Part shown: piece after piece, positions 16,075 through 24,418 of the stretch | How positions within the stretch are numbered: the first letter of the stretch is position 1 | Layout: each line of letters begins with the position of its first letter | Assembly (NCBI GenBank): GCA_036387475.1 | Contig: DASVTR010000020.1 | Location: 186,001 to 250,000 of the forward strand | DNA: 64,000 bases | Origin: DASVTR01 sp036387475 | GTDB taxonomy: Bacteria > Acidobacteriota > Blastocatellia > Pyrinomonadales > Pyrinomonadaceae | Reading direction: 5' to 3' | Program-made: the position numbers and the translations under genes | The notes under the pieces: model-generated | What the model saw: only the letters and a program-made list of their open reading frames with translations | Told to the model about the DNA's origin: nothing | The model's database searches: none

Positions 16075-17631
16075 ATGAACATAAACTTCCCCGAAAAGTT
16101 CAACATGGCCGACTACTTCCTCTACCACAACCTTGAGGAAGGTCGTGAGGGCAAGACGTGCCTGTATTTTAAAGACGAGACGTACACGTATGGCGAGACG
16201 GCGCGGATGGCGAATCGCGCGGGCGCAGCTTTGCGTGAGCTAGGATTGAGACAGGAAGACCGTGTGCTGATAGTCTTGCCTGACTGCCCGGAGTTTGTCT
16301 GGACTTGGTTTGGCGCGAGCCGCATCGGCGCTGTCATTACGATGGTCAACCCGCTGCTGCCCGCCGCCGATTACAAGTATTATCTTGAATACACGCGTGC
16401 GCGCGTCGCCGTCATACACGAATCGCTGCTTTCGACATTTGCGGAAGCCGTCGAGGGTGCGCGCCACCTGCTGCACGTGCTGGTGGTCGGCGGCGAGCAA
16501 GGTGATTTCCTCTCGTTTGAGCAAACCGTTTCCGCGATGCCGGACGCTCTTGCGCCCGCCGAGACGCATCGTGACGACATAGCTATCTGGCTCTTTACTT
16601 CCGGCTCGACGGGCAACCCCAAAGGCGCTGTTCACCTGCAACACGATTTGCCGTTCAATACTGAAGTCTTCGCCAAGCGCACCATCGGCGTGCGTGAAGA
16701 TGATTTGACGGTCTCCGTGCCGAAGCTCTTTTTCGGTTACGCGACCGGCACTAACCTGCTTTTCCCGTTCGCCGTCGGCGGCGCAACCGCGCTCTTTAGT
16801 GAGCGAGCGACGCCGGAAAAGTTGTTTGAAGTAATCGAGCGTTATCGCCCGACGATCTTAACGACCGTGCCGACGATGATAAATGCGATGCTCAACGCTG
16901 AGGGCGCAGCGCAAAGAAACATGTCTTCCTTGCGCTTCTGCTATTCGGCGGGCGAGGCCCTGCCCGTAGAGCTTTATAGCCGCTGGATGGAAACCTTCGG
17001 AGTTGAAATCTACGACGGCATAGGCTCTGCCGAGATGTTTCATATCTACATCACGAATAGGCCCAACGATGTCAAGCCGGGCAGTCTGGGCCGCATCGTC
17101 GAAGGCTACGAAGCGCGCATTGTTGACGCGGAAGGGGCTGAAGTCGAGACGGGCGAGATGGGCACGCTGCGTATCAAGGGCGACTCGGCTGCGCTCTGCT
17201 ACTGGAACGCTCACGAGAAATCGAAGGAAACTTTCGCTGGCGATTGGTGTACGACGGGCGACCAGTTTCACGTTGACCGCGAAGGCTACTACTGGTATCA
17301 CGGGCGCACGGACGACATGCTGAAAGTCTCCGGCGTGTTTGTCGCGCCAGCTGAAATAGAAAATTGTCTGCTGCAGCATGAAGCGGTGCTCGAAGCGGCG
17401 GTCATAGGCTTTGACGCGGGCGACGGTCTCATCAAGCCGAAAGCCTTCATCGTCGCCCGCCCAACGCACGCGCCCAATGATGAGTTGGCCCAACAACTCA
17501 AGGATTTCGTCAAAGACCGGCTCGCGCTCTATAAATATCCGCGCTGGATTGAGTTCGTCTCTTCTTTACCGAAAAACGACCGGGGCAAAATAGATAGAAA
17601 GAAACTAAAGGGGGAAATGGGTAAAGGGTAA
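16075..17631 (+). CDS. Aryl-CoA ligase (2-aminobenzoate/benzoate-CoA ligase type)
   Basis: A 518-residue adenylate-forming enzyme. It activates an aromatic acid to its CoA thioester with ATP. The N-terminal NINFPEKFNMADYFLYHNLE is characteristic of benzoate-CoA ligases. The P-loop is LFTSGSTGNPKGAVH near residue 180. YDGIGSAEMFHIYITN and GDWCTTGDQFHVD are the A4/A5 and A7 regions, and KNDRGKIDRKKLKG carries the catalytic Lys. Next to kynA and kynU its likely substrate is anthranilate; benzoate for BoxBC is also possible. ATG at 16075 is preferred over GTG at 16039. The last codons (GEMGKG) lie in a fold-back repeat. Confidence 0.9.
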   Translation: MNINFPEKFNMADYFLYHNLEEGREGKTCLYFKDETYTYGETARMANRAGAALRELGLRQEDRVLIVLPDCPEFVWTWFGASRIGAVITMVNPLLPAADYKYYLEYTRARVAVIHESLLSTFAEAVEGARHLLHVLVVGGEQGDFLSFEQTVSAMPDALAPAETHRDDIAIWLFTSGSTGNPKGAVHLQHDLPFNTEVFAKRTIGVREDDLTVSVPKLFFGYATGTNLLFPFAVGGATALFSERATPEKLFEVIERYRPTILTTVPTMINAMLNAEGAAQRNMSSLRFCYSAGEALPVELYSRWMETFGVEIYDGIGSAEMFHIYITNRPNDVKPGSLGRIVEGYEARIVDAEGAEVETGEMGTLRIKGDSAALCYWNAHEKSKETFAGDWCTTGDQFHVDREGYYWYHGRTDDMLKVSGVFVAPAEIENCLLQHEAVLEAAVIGFDAGDGLIKPKAFIVARPTHAPNDELAQQLKDFVKDRLALYKYPRWIEFVSSLPKNDRGKIDRKKLKGEMGKG

Positions 17632-17709
17632 GAGGGGAAATGGAATACAGCATCAGGTTAACGTGAGCTTTATCCTTTTACCTTTTCCCATTTTAACCTT
17701 TCCCCCTCT
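17608..17709. repeat. Heptad fold-back repeat overlapping the ligase 3' end
   Basis: The left arm (17608-17642) reads AAGGGGGAAATGGGTAAAGG and onward, and includes the ligase stop codon. The right arm (17672-17709) reads CCTTTTACCTTTTCCC and CTTTCCCCCT. It ends eight bases before the thioesterase ATG, and it creates a spurious hydrophobic N-terminal extension if an upstream start is used. Confidence 0.78.
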
Positions 17710-17716
17710 GCTCGCC

Positions 17717-18133
17717 ATGCCTTTCTCGACGCGCATCACAGTTCGCTTCGGCGATACAGACCCGGCGGGACTCGTCTATTATCCGAACCTCTTTCACTAT
17801 TGCCACGTTGCGATGGAGGAATTTTTCGCGGCGTGCTGCAATGTTAGTTATCATAAATTGATGGCGGAGGAGCGAATTGGTTTTCCAACCGTCAACGTGC
17901 AGGCCGAGTTTATGATGCCGCTGGTTTACGGAGACGAAGCTGTCATAGAGGTGTTTGTCTCTGAGGTGGGGCGCAGTTCTGCGACCTTCGAGTATGGCCT
18001 GCGCCGCGCTTCGGACGGAGCGTTGTGCGCGCGGGCGCGGATGGTACACGTCGCCATGAATCTGGACGAGCGGCGCGCAGTCGCCATCAATGACCAACTG
18101 CGTCGCGCCTTCGCCGAGAGCGCAGGCCGGTGA
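17717..18133 (+). CDS. Hot-dog acyl-CoA thioesterase (4HBT family)
   Basis: A 138-residue hot-dog-fold thioesterase. TVRFGDTDPAGLVYYPNLFH contains the catalytic Asp of 4-hydroxybenzoyl-CoA thioesterases, and FPTVNVQAEFMMPLVYGDEA forms the central strands. It would hydrolyse stalled aryl-CoA or ring-cleavage CoA esters and release CoA, a safety role known for thioesterases of aerobic CoA-ester pathways. ATG at 17717 is chosen because the upstream in-frame ATG at 17663 only adds residues encoded by repeat DNA. The gene converges with the next one, with 19 bases between their ends. Confidence 0.87.
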   Translation: MPFSTRITVRFGDTDPAGLVYYPNLFHYCHVAMEEFFAACCNVSYHKLMAEERIGFPTVNVQAEFMMPLVYGDEAVIEVFVSEVGRSSATFEYGLRRASDGALCARARMVHVAMNLDERRAVAINDQLRRAFAESAGR

Positions 18134-18152
18134 GCCGAAAAAGATTGATTAT

Positions 18153-20783
18153 TTAATCGCGTAGGCGCTGGGCCAATCGGCGGATGACGCTCGAAGCGAT
18201 GGCCGGGTCGTTGTTGAGCGCTTCGCGGAAGGCATCGCCGTTTAGTCTGAGAGCACGCACGCCGCCCTCTCCGGCAATGACCGTGGCTGAACGCGGCGCT
18301 GGGTCGAGCACAGCCATCTCGCCGATGAATCCCCCCGCCTTCTCAACATCAAGGAGTTCCTGCTGGTCGTTCTCACGACGAAAGATTTGCACCTCGCCGC
18401 GCAGGAGGATGAACACTTCGTCGCCGAACTCGCCTTCGACGCAGAGCGCCTGGCCTGACGCATATTCGCCTTCGGTGCTGGCGCGGGCCAACTCGTTCAG
18501 GCTTTCCGGCCCTAAGGTAGAGAAGATCGGGGCCGAGCGCAGCGCGATCATCTTTTCGACTGTAATCAGAGCGGGATGAGAGCCAACCGCGTCTTTCTCT
18601 GTGCCGGTGCGCTCCTTTAAGTGCCAAGCCGTCTCACGCACGACATCGTGCTCGTCCATCGCGAGGCGCGAGAGCGTCTCCTCGTCAAGCGCGCCGCGTT
18701 CGCCCAAGGCATAAAGCGCGAGCGTACGGATGTAGGGGTCGAGGCTGCGCGTGCGTGCGCGCAGCATATCGGAGAGCGTCATCCAAGATGATTCAATGGA
18801 AGATGTCTCACGATAGGCCGCGAGAAGTTGCTCGGCGATGGACGGCGGGACAGCTTGCTGTAGTTGCTCGATGACGGACTGGCGCTGCGATGGATCGGCG
18901 CTGGAGAGCGCTTCGCGCATCGTCCGGCCCGTCTCGTCGTCCGGTGTAAAACTCAAGCCCCGCATCAATCGTCCGATGGCGCGAGAGCGGCGGCGCTGCA
19001 AGAGGACGATGAGGAAATCGTGCGTCGGTGTATGTTCGAGTTCAAGCACCTGAATGGCCTGCGCGGCGCGTTCGATAATCCTGATCTCTTCGACCAATCG
19101 CGCGGCCATTCCCTTATCGCCGCCGAGCAGATCGTCCAAAACCGCCGCGTGTTCTTCCTTCGTCACGCGATACTCGGCGCGCAGATTTATAATGAGGCTG
19201 TCGTCAACAGTGCCTTCTCCGGCCAACGCGCGTTCGAGATAGCTCTGTAGAGCGCGCTCGTAGGTTTCGAGTTGCAGGCGCTTTTCGGCGGAAATCTGTT
19301 TCGACGGGTCTGAGATGAGAGCGCGTTCTTCCTCTGCGAGCGAGGCCATCACCTTTTCGTGATCGGCCTTCTTAATCTGTAACTGGTTGCGCATGTTTTC
19401 AAGGAGATTTACTTCCTTGCGCGTCACGAAACCGTTGGCAAGAGTTTCGCGCACAGCGTCCTTGTAAATCTCCAGCACCTTTTCCGTGCCGCGCGTGCTC
19501 TCGCGCGTGCGAATCGTGTGAATCAGGAAAGCCTCGCGCAAATCTTTCGGCGGCTGAATGTCAGTCCATTCCCAGCGCTTGATGATGTTGCGCGCCACCG
19601 TCTCCTCGGCAAACGTCTTCTGATTGCGACGTAAGCGGCGCACGAGAAAATAAGTAGCGGTCAACACGACGACGGAGAAGAAGATGTGAGGCACAACCCA
19701 AGGGAAATACTTGTAGAGCGAGGGCGCACCGGCGAACGTGTAAAAGATAGTGAAGGCGGCAAAGGCCGCGAGCGCAAACGTCACGTGACGAATGCGGCCC
19801 GCGTCGGCCTCAGGGTCACGACGCCGTAAGTATTTGCCGACCAGCTTTTCAATCAGCAAGAAGACCAGATAACTTATTAGCCCGCAGAGCGCTAAGGTCA
19901 GGATTGAAGCGACGGCGCGCGGCACGGCGGGCAGAAAGAAGAAGCCAGCCGTCACAGCATCATGGCCGGGCAAAAACGCGTGATGACTGAGCATCGGCTC
20001 GTCAACCCATGCGCCGCCGAAGTAGTAGTCCCACGTTCCAGATTGCAGGTAATAGTAGAAGTAGAAGCCGAAGACGAGGCCGGGGAAAGCGAAGTAGGCA
20101 AACTTTTTCGGCTGGGATTCAATCTCTTTCCAGTAGCCGTTCTCCTCGTTGATGTCGGGGCAGAATTTTTTGCAGGCGGTGCATTTGGTGCATTGCGAGT
20201 TACGCGTCTCGCGCAGGCCGTGCGGCTCCGTGTAAATCTTTTCGATGAAGGAGACGGGGCAGACGTAGTTGCACCAGGTCTTGCCCGTGTAGAACGCGCC
20301 GAAGATGAGCGCCGCCAGACTTATTAGAACGAAGAAGGCCGAGATAGCATGGCCGTCGCCGTTGGTCGCCACCAGCCTGAACCAGAGCGAGACGAAAAAG
20401 ATTGAGAAGCTAACGTAATAATAGTTGGCTTCAAGCCAGGGCGAAGCCTTCTTCGTGCCGGGACGGCGCAGTCGCACCGGTATCTGCGCGAAGAAAGCGA
20501 GCGGGCAGATACGCCGCCAGCGATGATAGCCGACCAGCACGATAAAGAGCGGTAGGGCTGCGACCGCCATCGTCCAGACGACGCGCCCGGCGAGGCTCTG
20601 CATCAAGTGCGCGAAGAGGGGAATGGCGACGAAGACGACGAGCGCCGCCCACTTGAGTGGCTCGACCCAGCGTTCAGCATCGGCGGTTTCAGCAGCTGAT
20701 TGAGCAGACGCGGGGCGGACGCGCGCCGCAGTCGTCTTTGGCGTCGTCGGTGTCGCTGGCAATTTGGGTGATGCAACGGCCAT
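18153..20783 (-). CDS. NapH/NosR-like 4Fe-4S membrane protein fused to a cyclic-nucleotide-binding domain
   Basis: An 876-residue multidomain protein. Several membrane segments span about residues 43-170 and 225-385. CNYVCP (171-176) and a single ferredoxin motif C-x2-C-x2-C-x3-CP (198-209) are those of NapH/NosR/RdxA-type quinol-linked iron-sulfur proteins. A long soluble helical part with HEAT-like segments (about 410-740) follows, then a C-terminal cNMP-binding domain (EGEFGDEVFILLRGEVQIF, GGFIGEMAVLD, RSATVIAGEG) ending near residue 870. It probably moves electrons at the inner membrane under nucleotide or redox control. It lies tail-to-tail with the box/anthranilate cluster, which lacks BoxA; a donor role is speculation. 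Confidence 0.8.
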   Translation of the reverse strand: MAVASPKLPATPTTPKTTAARVRPASAQSAAETADAERWVEPLKWAALVVFVAIPLFAHLMQSLAGRVVWTMAVAALPLFIVLVGYHRWRRICPLAFFAQIPVRLRRPGTKKASPWLEANYYYVSFSIFFVSLWFRLVATNGDGHAISAFFVLISLAALIFGAFYTGKTWCNYVCPVSFIEKIYTEPHGLRETRNSQCTKCTACKKFCPDINEENGYWKEIESQPKKFAYFAFPGLVFGFYFYYYLQSGTWDYYFGGAWVDEPMLSHHAFLPGHDAVTAGFFFLPAVPRAVASILTLALCGLISYLVFLLIEKLVGKYLRRRDPEADAGRIRHVTFALAAFAAFTIFYTFAGAPSLYKYFPWVVPHIFFSVVVLTATYFLVRRLRRNQKTFAEETVARNIIKRWEWTDIQPPKDLREAFLIHTIRTRESTRGTEKVLEIYKDAVRETLANGFVTRKEVNLLENMRNQLQIKKADHEKVMASLAEEERALISDPSKQISAEKRLQLETYERALQSYLERALAGEGTVDDSLIINLRAEYRVTKEEHAAVLDDLLGGDKGMAARLVEEIRIIERAAQAIQVLELEHTPTHDFLIVLLQRRRSRAIGRLMRGLSFTPDDETGRTMREALSSADPSQRQSVIEQLQQAVPPSIAEQLLAAYRETSSIESSWMTLSDMLRARTRSLDPYIRTLALYALGERGALDEETLSRLAMDEHDVVRETAWHLKERTGTEKDAVGSHPALITVEKMIALRSAPIFSTLGPESLNELARASTEGEYASGQALCVEGEFGDEVFILLRGEVQIFRRENDQQELLDVEKAGGFIGEMAVLDPAPRSATVIAGEGGVRALRLNGDAFREALNNDPAIASSVIRRLAQRLRD

Positions 20784-20958
20784 ATAGTTCGCTGGCGAAT
20801 TCAGTTTCTCAGTCCGGTCGCTTGAGAGAAAAGAAATGGATTTTCGGCGTGAGCGTTAAATCTAACAGTCTCTCGACAACAGTCTAAACATGAGCGGAAT
20901 CTTGCACAAGCGCACAAAGGAAATCAATTCGGCTTCAGGCGAAGACGAGAATGGATTG

Positions 20959-23900
20959 TCACTTGCTTAGACTTCTCCAATCGCCCACAGGAATAAAGCT
21001 CGCCCAGTAGTAAGGATGACTCAACTCAGGGTCTTTGAGCATCTTGAGTTGCACCTGCCGAAGCGCCTCGCTACGGCCTCCGCCAGCCTGCAAGGCTTTG
21101 TAAAATTCCGTCATCAAATCGCGCGTGGCATTGTCCGAGACCTGCCATAAGCTCATCACCTGACTCTCCGCGCCCGCCAGAACTAAAGCGCGGCGCAGAC
21201 CATAAACGCCGTCGCCCTTGCGCGCCTCGCCGATTCCCGTTTCGCAGGCAGAGAGCACGACCAGCTTCGTTCCCCACAAATCGAGTGCAGAGGCTTCGAG
21301 CGCCGTCAGGATACCGTCTTCATCACCGCCGCCGCTGCCCGTGTTAGCTCCCGCCAGTGCGACGCCCGAACGCAACAAAGGATTCTCGCCGCGCTGCGTC
21401 TCGCTGAGGGCTTCGTTTAATCCGCCGCCGCCGAGGCTTATTCCGCGCCGTACTTTCTGTTCCTGCTTCGGCTTATCCAGAAAGAAGCCGTGCGTTGCCA
21501 CGTGCAAGATGCTTGGCCCATCAACGTCCTTGAGCGCCGCTTCCGTGGCCCGCGCTCCGGTCAGGACGCGCGCGTTCGGTAAAATCTTACTGAGCGCCTG
21601 AGCCTCTTCCGCCGTTCCGGGCAGCGCGTTGAAATTAACGGAGGCGAATTCAAAGGAGCGGCGATTCGCAGTTGTCTTAGAGGTTTGGGCGACAGGAGCG
21701 GGCGTCGGACTGCCGGCTTTTCCGAATAGCGGGTCTGCCATCACGAGCGGCGCTTGCCTGCTTTCCGGCGGCGATTGCAGCCGCAGAAGGTCGCGCCCGC
21801 TCGTCAGGTAAGTGAACGAGTAGCGTTCGACGAGAAAACGATTCTGCTCGTCAACCAGCGCGCCGAACGGAATCAAATTCAACTCGCTATCGGGCGAGAG
21901 GAACACCATGCGCGTCTCGCCCAACAGTTGCCTGACGGGGCGCATCACACGCTCGTCAACGGCGCGTCCCGCCGGTTTGAATTTCGTATTATTGGGGTCG
22001 CGCAGGGCCGCGCGAAGTTTCGCTATCTCGGCATCAATCGGCGCGGCTTCACCTAAATCAACCCAGCGCGGCGCGCCTTCCCTGAGCAGCACGTAGGCGG
22101 CGTAGCGCGTTGCGCCGTATTTCTTGCCCGGCTGAGCTTTCGTCTCAAAAGGTCTGTAGGAGACCATTTCAACGAGCGCCGCGCCCGCAGGAATCGCCTG
22201 CTGAACGCGTTCGAGTGTGACCGGCTGCGATTGAGCGCGAAACTCTGCGCTGCGACTACTGACAGCCGCTTCAAGCCGCTGCACCTCCGCTTCGAGCCGC
22301 GACATTTCGGCGCGATACTGCGCCGCATCAATCTTCTCATCCGGGCCTTTCAGCGATTGTGTGGCAAGCGCCGAGCGCGCACGAAATAATTGATCCAATA
22401 GCTCTCGGTCTTCGGCGTTGAGGCGGCGGCGCAAAGATGCGATCTGGCCGCTCATCGCATCGAGAGCGCGCCCTTTGCGTTGCAGGATGACGTTGAGCGC
22501 TAGGCGCTGGGCTTCCGCTTCGTTCGGAGCGGCGTTGAGGTGCAGCGAGATGGTCGCGTCGGTTTCGCCCGCGAGCGTCGCCAGATAGAGTCGCTTTTGT
22601 TCTTCCGAACCGGTGGTCAGAATGTAATCCAGATTGTGCTCGCGTATCAACGCGCTGCGAGCGAGAGTGCTCGTGGCCTGCGCTATGTCTCCTTTGGCCC
22701 AGAGCATCGTCGCCAGATTGGCTGTAAAGCCGGCGACCGCCGGATGCCGCGCGCCGAGCGCACGCTCGTCTATCTCCAGCGCGCGGCGATACAACGGCTC
22801 GGCGCTCGTATAATCGCCTCTGGCTTCCATGATGGCAGCGAGATTGTTGAGCGCCATCGCAACCGAAGGGTGATTAGCTCCCAGTTGCCGCTCACGAATC
22901 TGAAGAGCACGCTTGACGAAGCTTTCCGCACGCGCCTTGTCGCCCATTTCATGATAGAGCACGGCCAGATTGTCGAGCGCCGTTGCGACTTCCGTATGTT
23001 CGACTCCACGCGTCTTCTCGTAGATGGCGAGCGCGCGCTGCAACAACTTTTCGGCTGACGCATAATCTTTGCGTTCCTGATGATAGAGCGCCAGATTATT
23101 CAGCGTGTCGGCGACTTCCTTGTGCTCAAGCCCCAGCGCTTTCTCCTGAATTGAGAGCGCGCGTCGGAAGAATTGCGCGGCGCGTTCGAGATCACCTTTG
23201 ATGAAATTTAGTTGGCCCAAACTATTGAGCGATGTCGCCACGTCCATGTGTTCAGGCCCGAGGGCTTTCTCGCCCAGCGTGAGCGCGCGTTGCGCCAAGG
23301 TTTCGGCCTGCGTGTAATCGCCCTTGCTGCGATTGAGCGCGGCGAGATTATTGAGGGTGCGCGTGATTTGTAGCTCGCTTCCCTCATTCTTTCCGTAGAT
23401 GGCGATTGCGCGAAGGTATAGAGGCTCGGCTTGCGCGTAGTCTGCCTGCGCGTCATAGATCGTAGCCAGATTATTCAGCAGGACGGCGACCAGAATATGT
23501 TCCGGCCCGGACGCTTTCTCGCGGATAGCGAGCGCACGCACAAGCAGCGGCTCGGCCTGCTTGTAATCTCCCTTGCGAATTAAGAGCGAGGCTAGAAAGT
23601 TGAGCGTCAGCGAGACGCTCGCGTCTTCCGGCCCCAGCGTTTTCTCCCGAATCGAGAGCGTGCGGCGATACGTCGCTTCGGCCCGTTCGTAGTCGCCCTT
23701 TTTCGCATACAGCAGAGCGAGATTGCTGAGGGGCAACGCGACGCTCTCATCCTCCGGCCCTTTCGTTTTCTCAAGGATGCTCAACGAGCGCTCATAAAGC
23801 GTGATGGAACGCTCGACATCATTCTTCTTTTCGTAGAGCCGTGCAAGGCTGAGGAGCACAATGGCCGTATTGGTGTCTTCAAGCCCCTGCGATTTTTCAG

Positions 23901-24141
23901 AAAGCGCCAGCGCGTTTTCCGCAAGCGGAAGCGCCGCGTCCACCTGTCCTTCGCTCTCCAGCCGGTTGGCTTCTTCGAGCACTTTGAAGACCTCTGCCTG
24001 CGCTTTGACTCTCTCGGCTAGAGCGGATGTGCTCTCCTGTCCGTGCGTGTTGATGTGCAGACAAACGAGCACGACGGCTAACGTCAAAGCCGTCACCATT
24101 CTTTGTCGCCACGTTCGGATGTCCAACAACCGTCTCATCAA
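20959..24141 (-). CDS. Secreted TPR-CHAT (caspase-like) protein
   Basis: A 1060-residue protein. A signal peptide or membrane anchor (TALTLAVVLVCLHI) is followed by about eleven tetratricopeptide repeats of 42 residues, with recurrent ERALxIxEKxLGPEH and AxxLNNLAxLY words (about residues 50-480), then a helical linker and a C-terminal CHAT domain. The catalytic His is in ILHVATHGFF (near 884) and the Cys in VVLSACETGIGEARKGDG (near 966), so a caspase-fold protease active site is intact. Exported TPR-CHAT proteins are frequent in soil bacteria, but their substrates are unknown. No protease partner or gasdermin-like gene is adjacent. Confidence 0.9.
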   Translation of the reverse strand: MMRRLLDIRTWRQRMVTALTLAVVLVCLHINTHGQESTSALAERVKAQAEVFKVLEEANRLESEGQVDAALPLAENALALSEKSQGLEDTNTAIVLLSLARLYEKKNDVERSITLYERSLSILEKTKGPEDESVALPLSNLALLYAKKGDYERAEATYRRTLSIREKTLGPEDASVSLTLNFLASLLIRKGDYKQAEPLLVRALAIREKASGPEHILVAVLLNNLATIYDAQADYAQAEPLYLRAIAIYGKNEGSELQITRTLNNLAALNRSKGDYTQAETLAQRALTLGEKALGPEHMDVATSLNSLGQLNFIKGDLERAAQFFRRALSIQEKALGLEHKEVADTLNNLALYHQERKDYASAEKLLQRALAIYEKTRGVEHTEVATALDNLAVLYHEMGDKARAESFVKRALQIRERQLGANHPSVAMALNNLAAIMEARGDYTSAEPLYRRALEIDERALGARHPAVAGFTANLATMLWAKGDIAQATSTLARSALIREHNLDYILTTGSEEQKRLYLATLAGETDATISLHLNAAPNEAEAQRLALNVILQRKGRALDAMSGQIASLRRRLNAEDRELLDQLFRARSALATQSLKGPDEKIDAAQYRAEMSRLEAEVQRLEAAVSSRSAEFRAQSQPVTLERVQQAIPAGAALVEMVSYRPFETKAQPGKKYGATRYAAYVLLREGAPRWVDLGEAAPIDAEIAKLRAALRDPNNTKFKPAGRAVDERVMRPVRQLLGETRMVFLSPDSELNLIPFGALVDEQNRFLVERYSFTYLTSGRDLLRLQSPPESRQAPLVMADPLFGKAGSPTPAPVAQTSKTTANRRSFEFASVNFNALPGTAEEAQALSKILPNARVLTGARATEAALKDVDGPSILHVATHGFFLDKPKQEQKVRRGISLGGGGLNEALSETQRGENPLLRSGVALAGANTGSGGGDEDGILTALEASALDLWGTKLVVLSACETGIGEARKGDGVYGLRRALVLAGAESQVMSLWQVSDNATRDLMTEFYKALQAGGGRSEALRQVQLKMLKDPELSHPYYWASFIPVGDWRSLSK

Positions 24142-24297
24142 ACTCCCTTGCCTCGGTTAATGCGTATCACTTACAGCGCTACGCTGAGGCTGATTCTAGT
24201 ATGAATGGGACGTAAAAGGCGTTGCTTTTTTTGCCGAGTTTGCAGGCCGAAAGACGACAGGCACGCCACGCGATAGAGAGCACGTTCCAAAAGCCCA

Positions 24298-24403
24298 CTC
24301 AATTCTTTGCGCCTTCGGTTTTATCTTTGCGCCTCCGGCGAGAACAGCAACGTTTCTCGCTGGAGGCGCAAACAAAGAAATACTCAAGGCGCAAAGCGTT
24401 GAG
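24298..24403. repeat. Heptad fold-back repeat (CTTTGCG type)
   Basis: The left arm (24298-24344) has CTTTGCGCC and ATCTTTGCGCCTCC words. The right arm (24354-24403) has GGAGGCGCAAA and GGCGCAAAG words. It lies between the CHAT gene start and the end of the heme protein gene. The same words recur at 37551-37648. Confidence 0.76.
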
Positions 24404-24418
24404 TCAAACTGTCTCTTC

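Noticed and set aside
17663..17716. N-terminal hydrophobic extension of the thioesterase as a signal peptide
   Set aside because: The 18 residues are encoded by the right arm of a fold-back repeat and precede the normal cytoplasmic hot-dog start at 17717.
18153..20783. Assignment of the iron-sulfur membrane protein as BoxA
   Set aside because: BoxA is a soluble protein with two ferredoxin clusters and an FAD/NADPH reductase module. This protein has one ferredoxin motif, many membrane helices and no reductase module.
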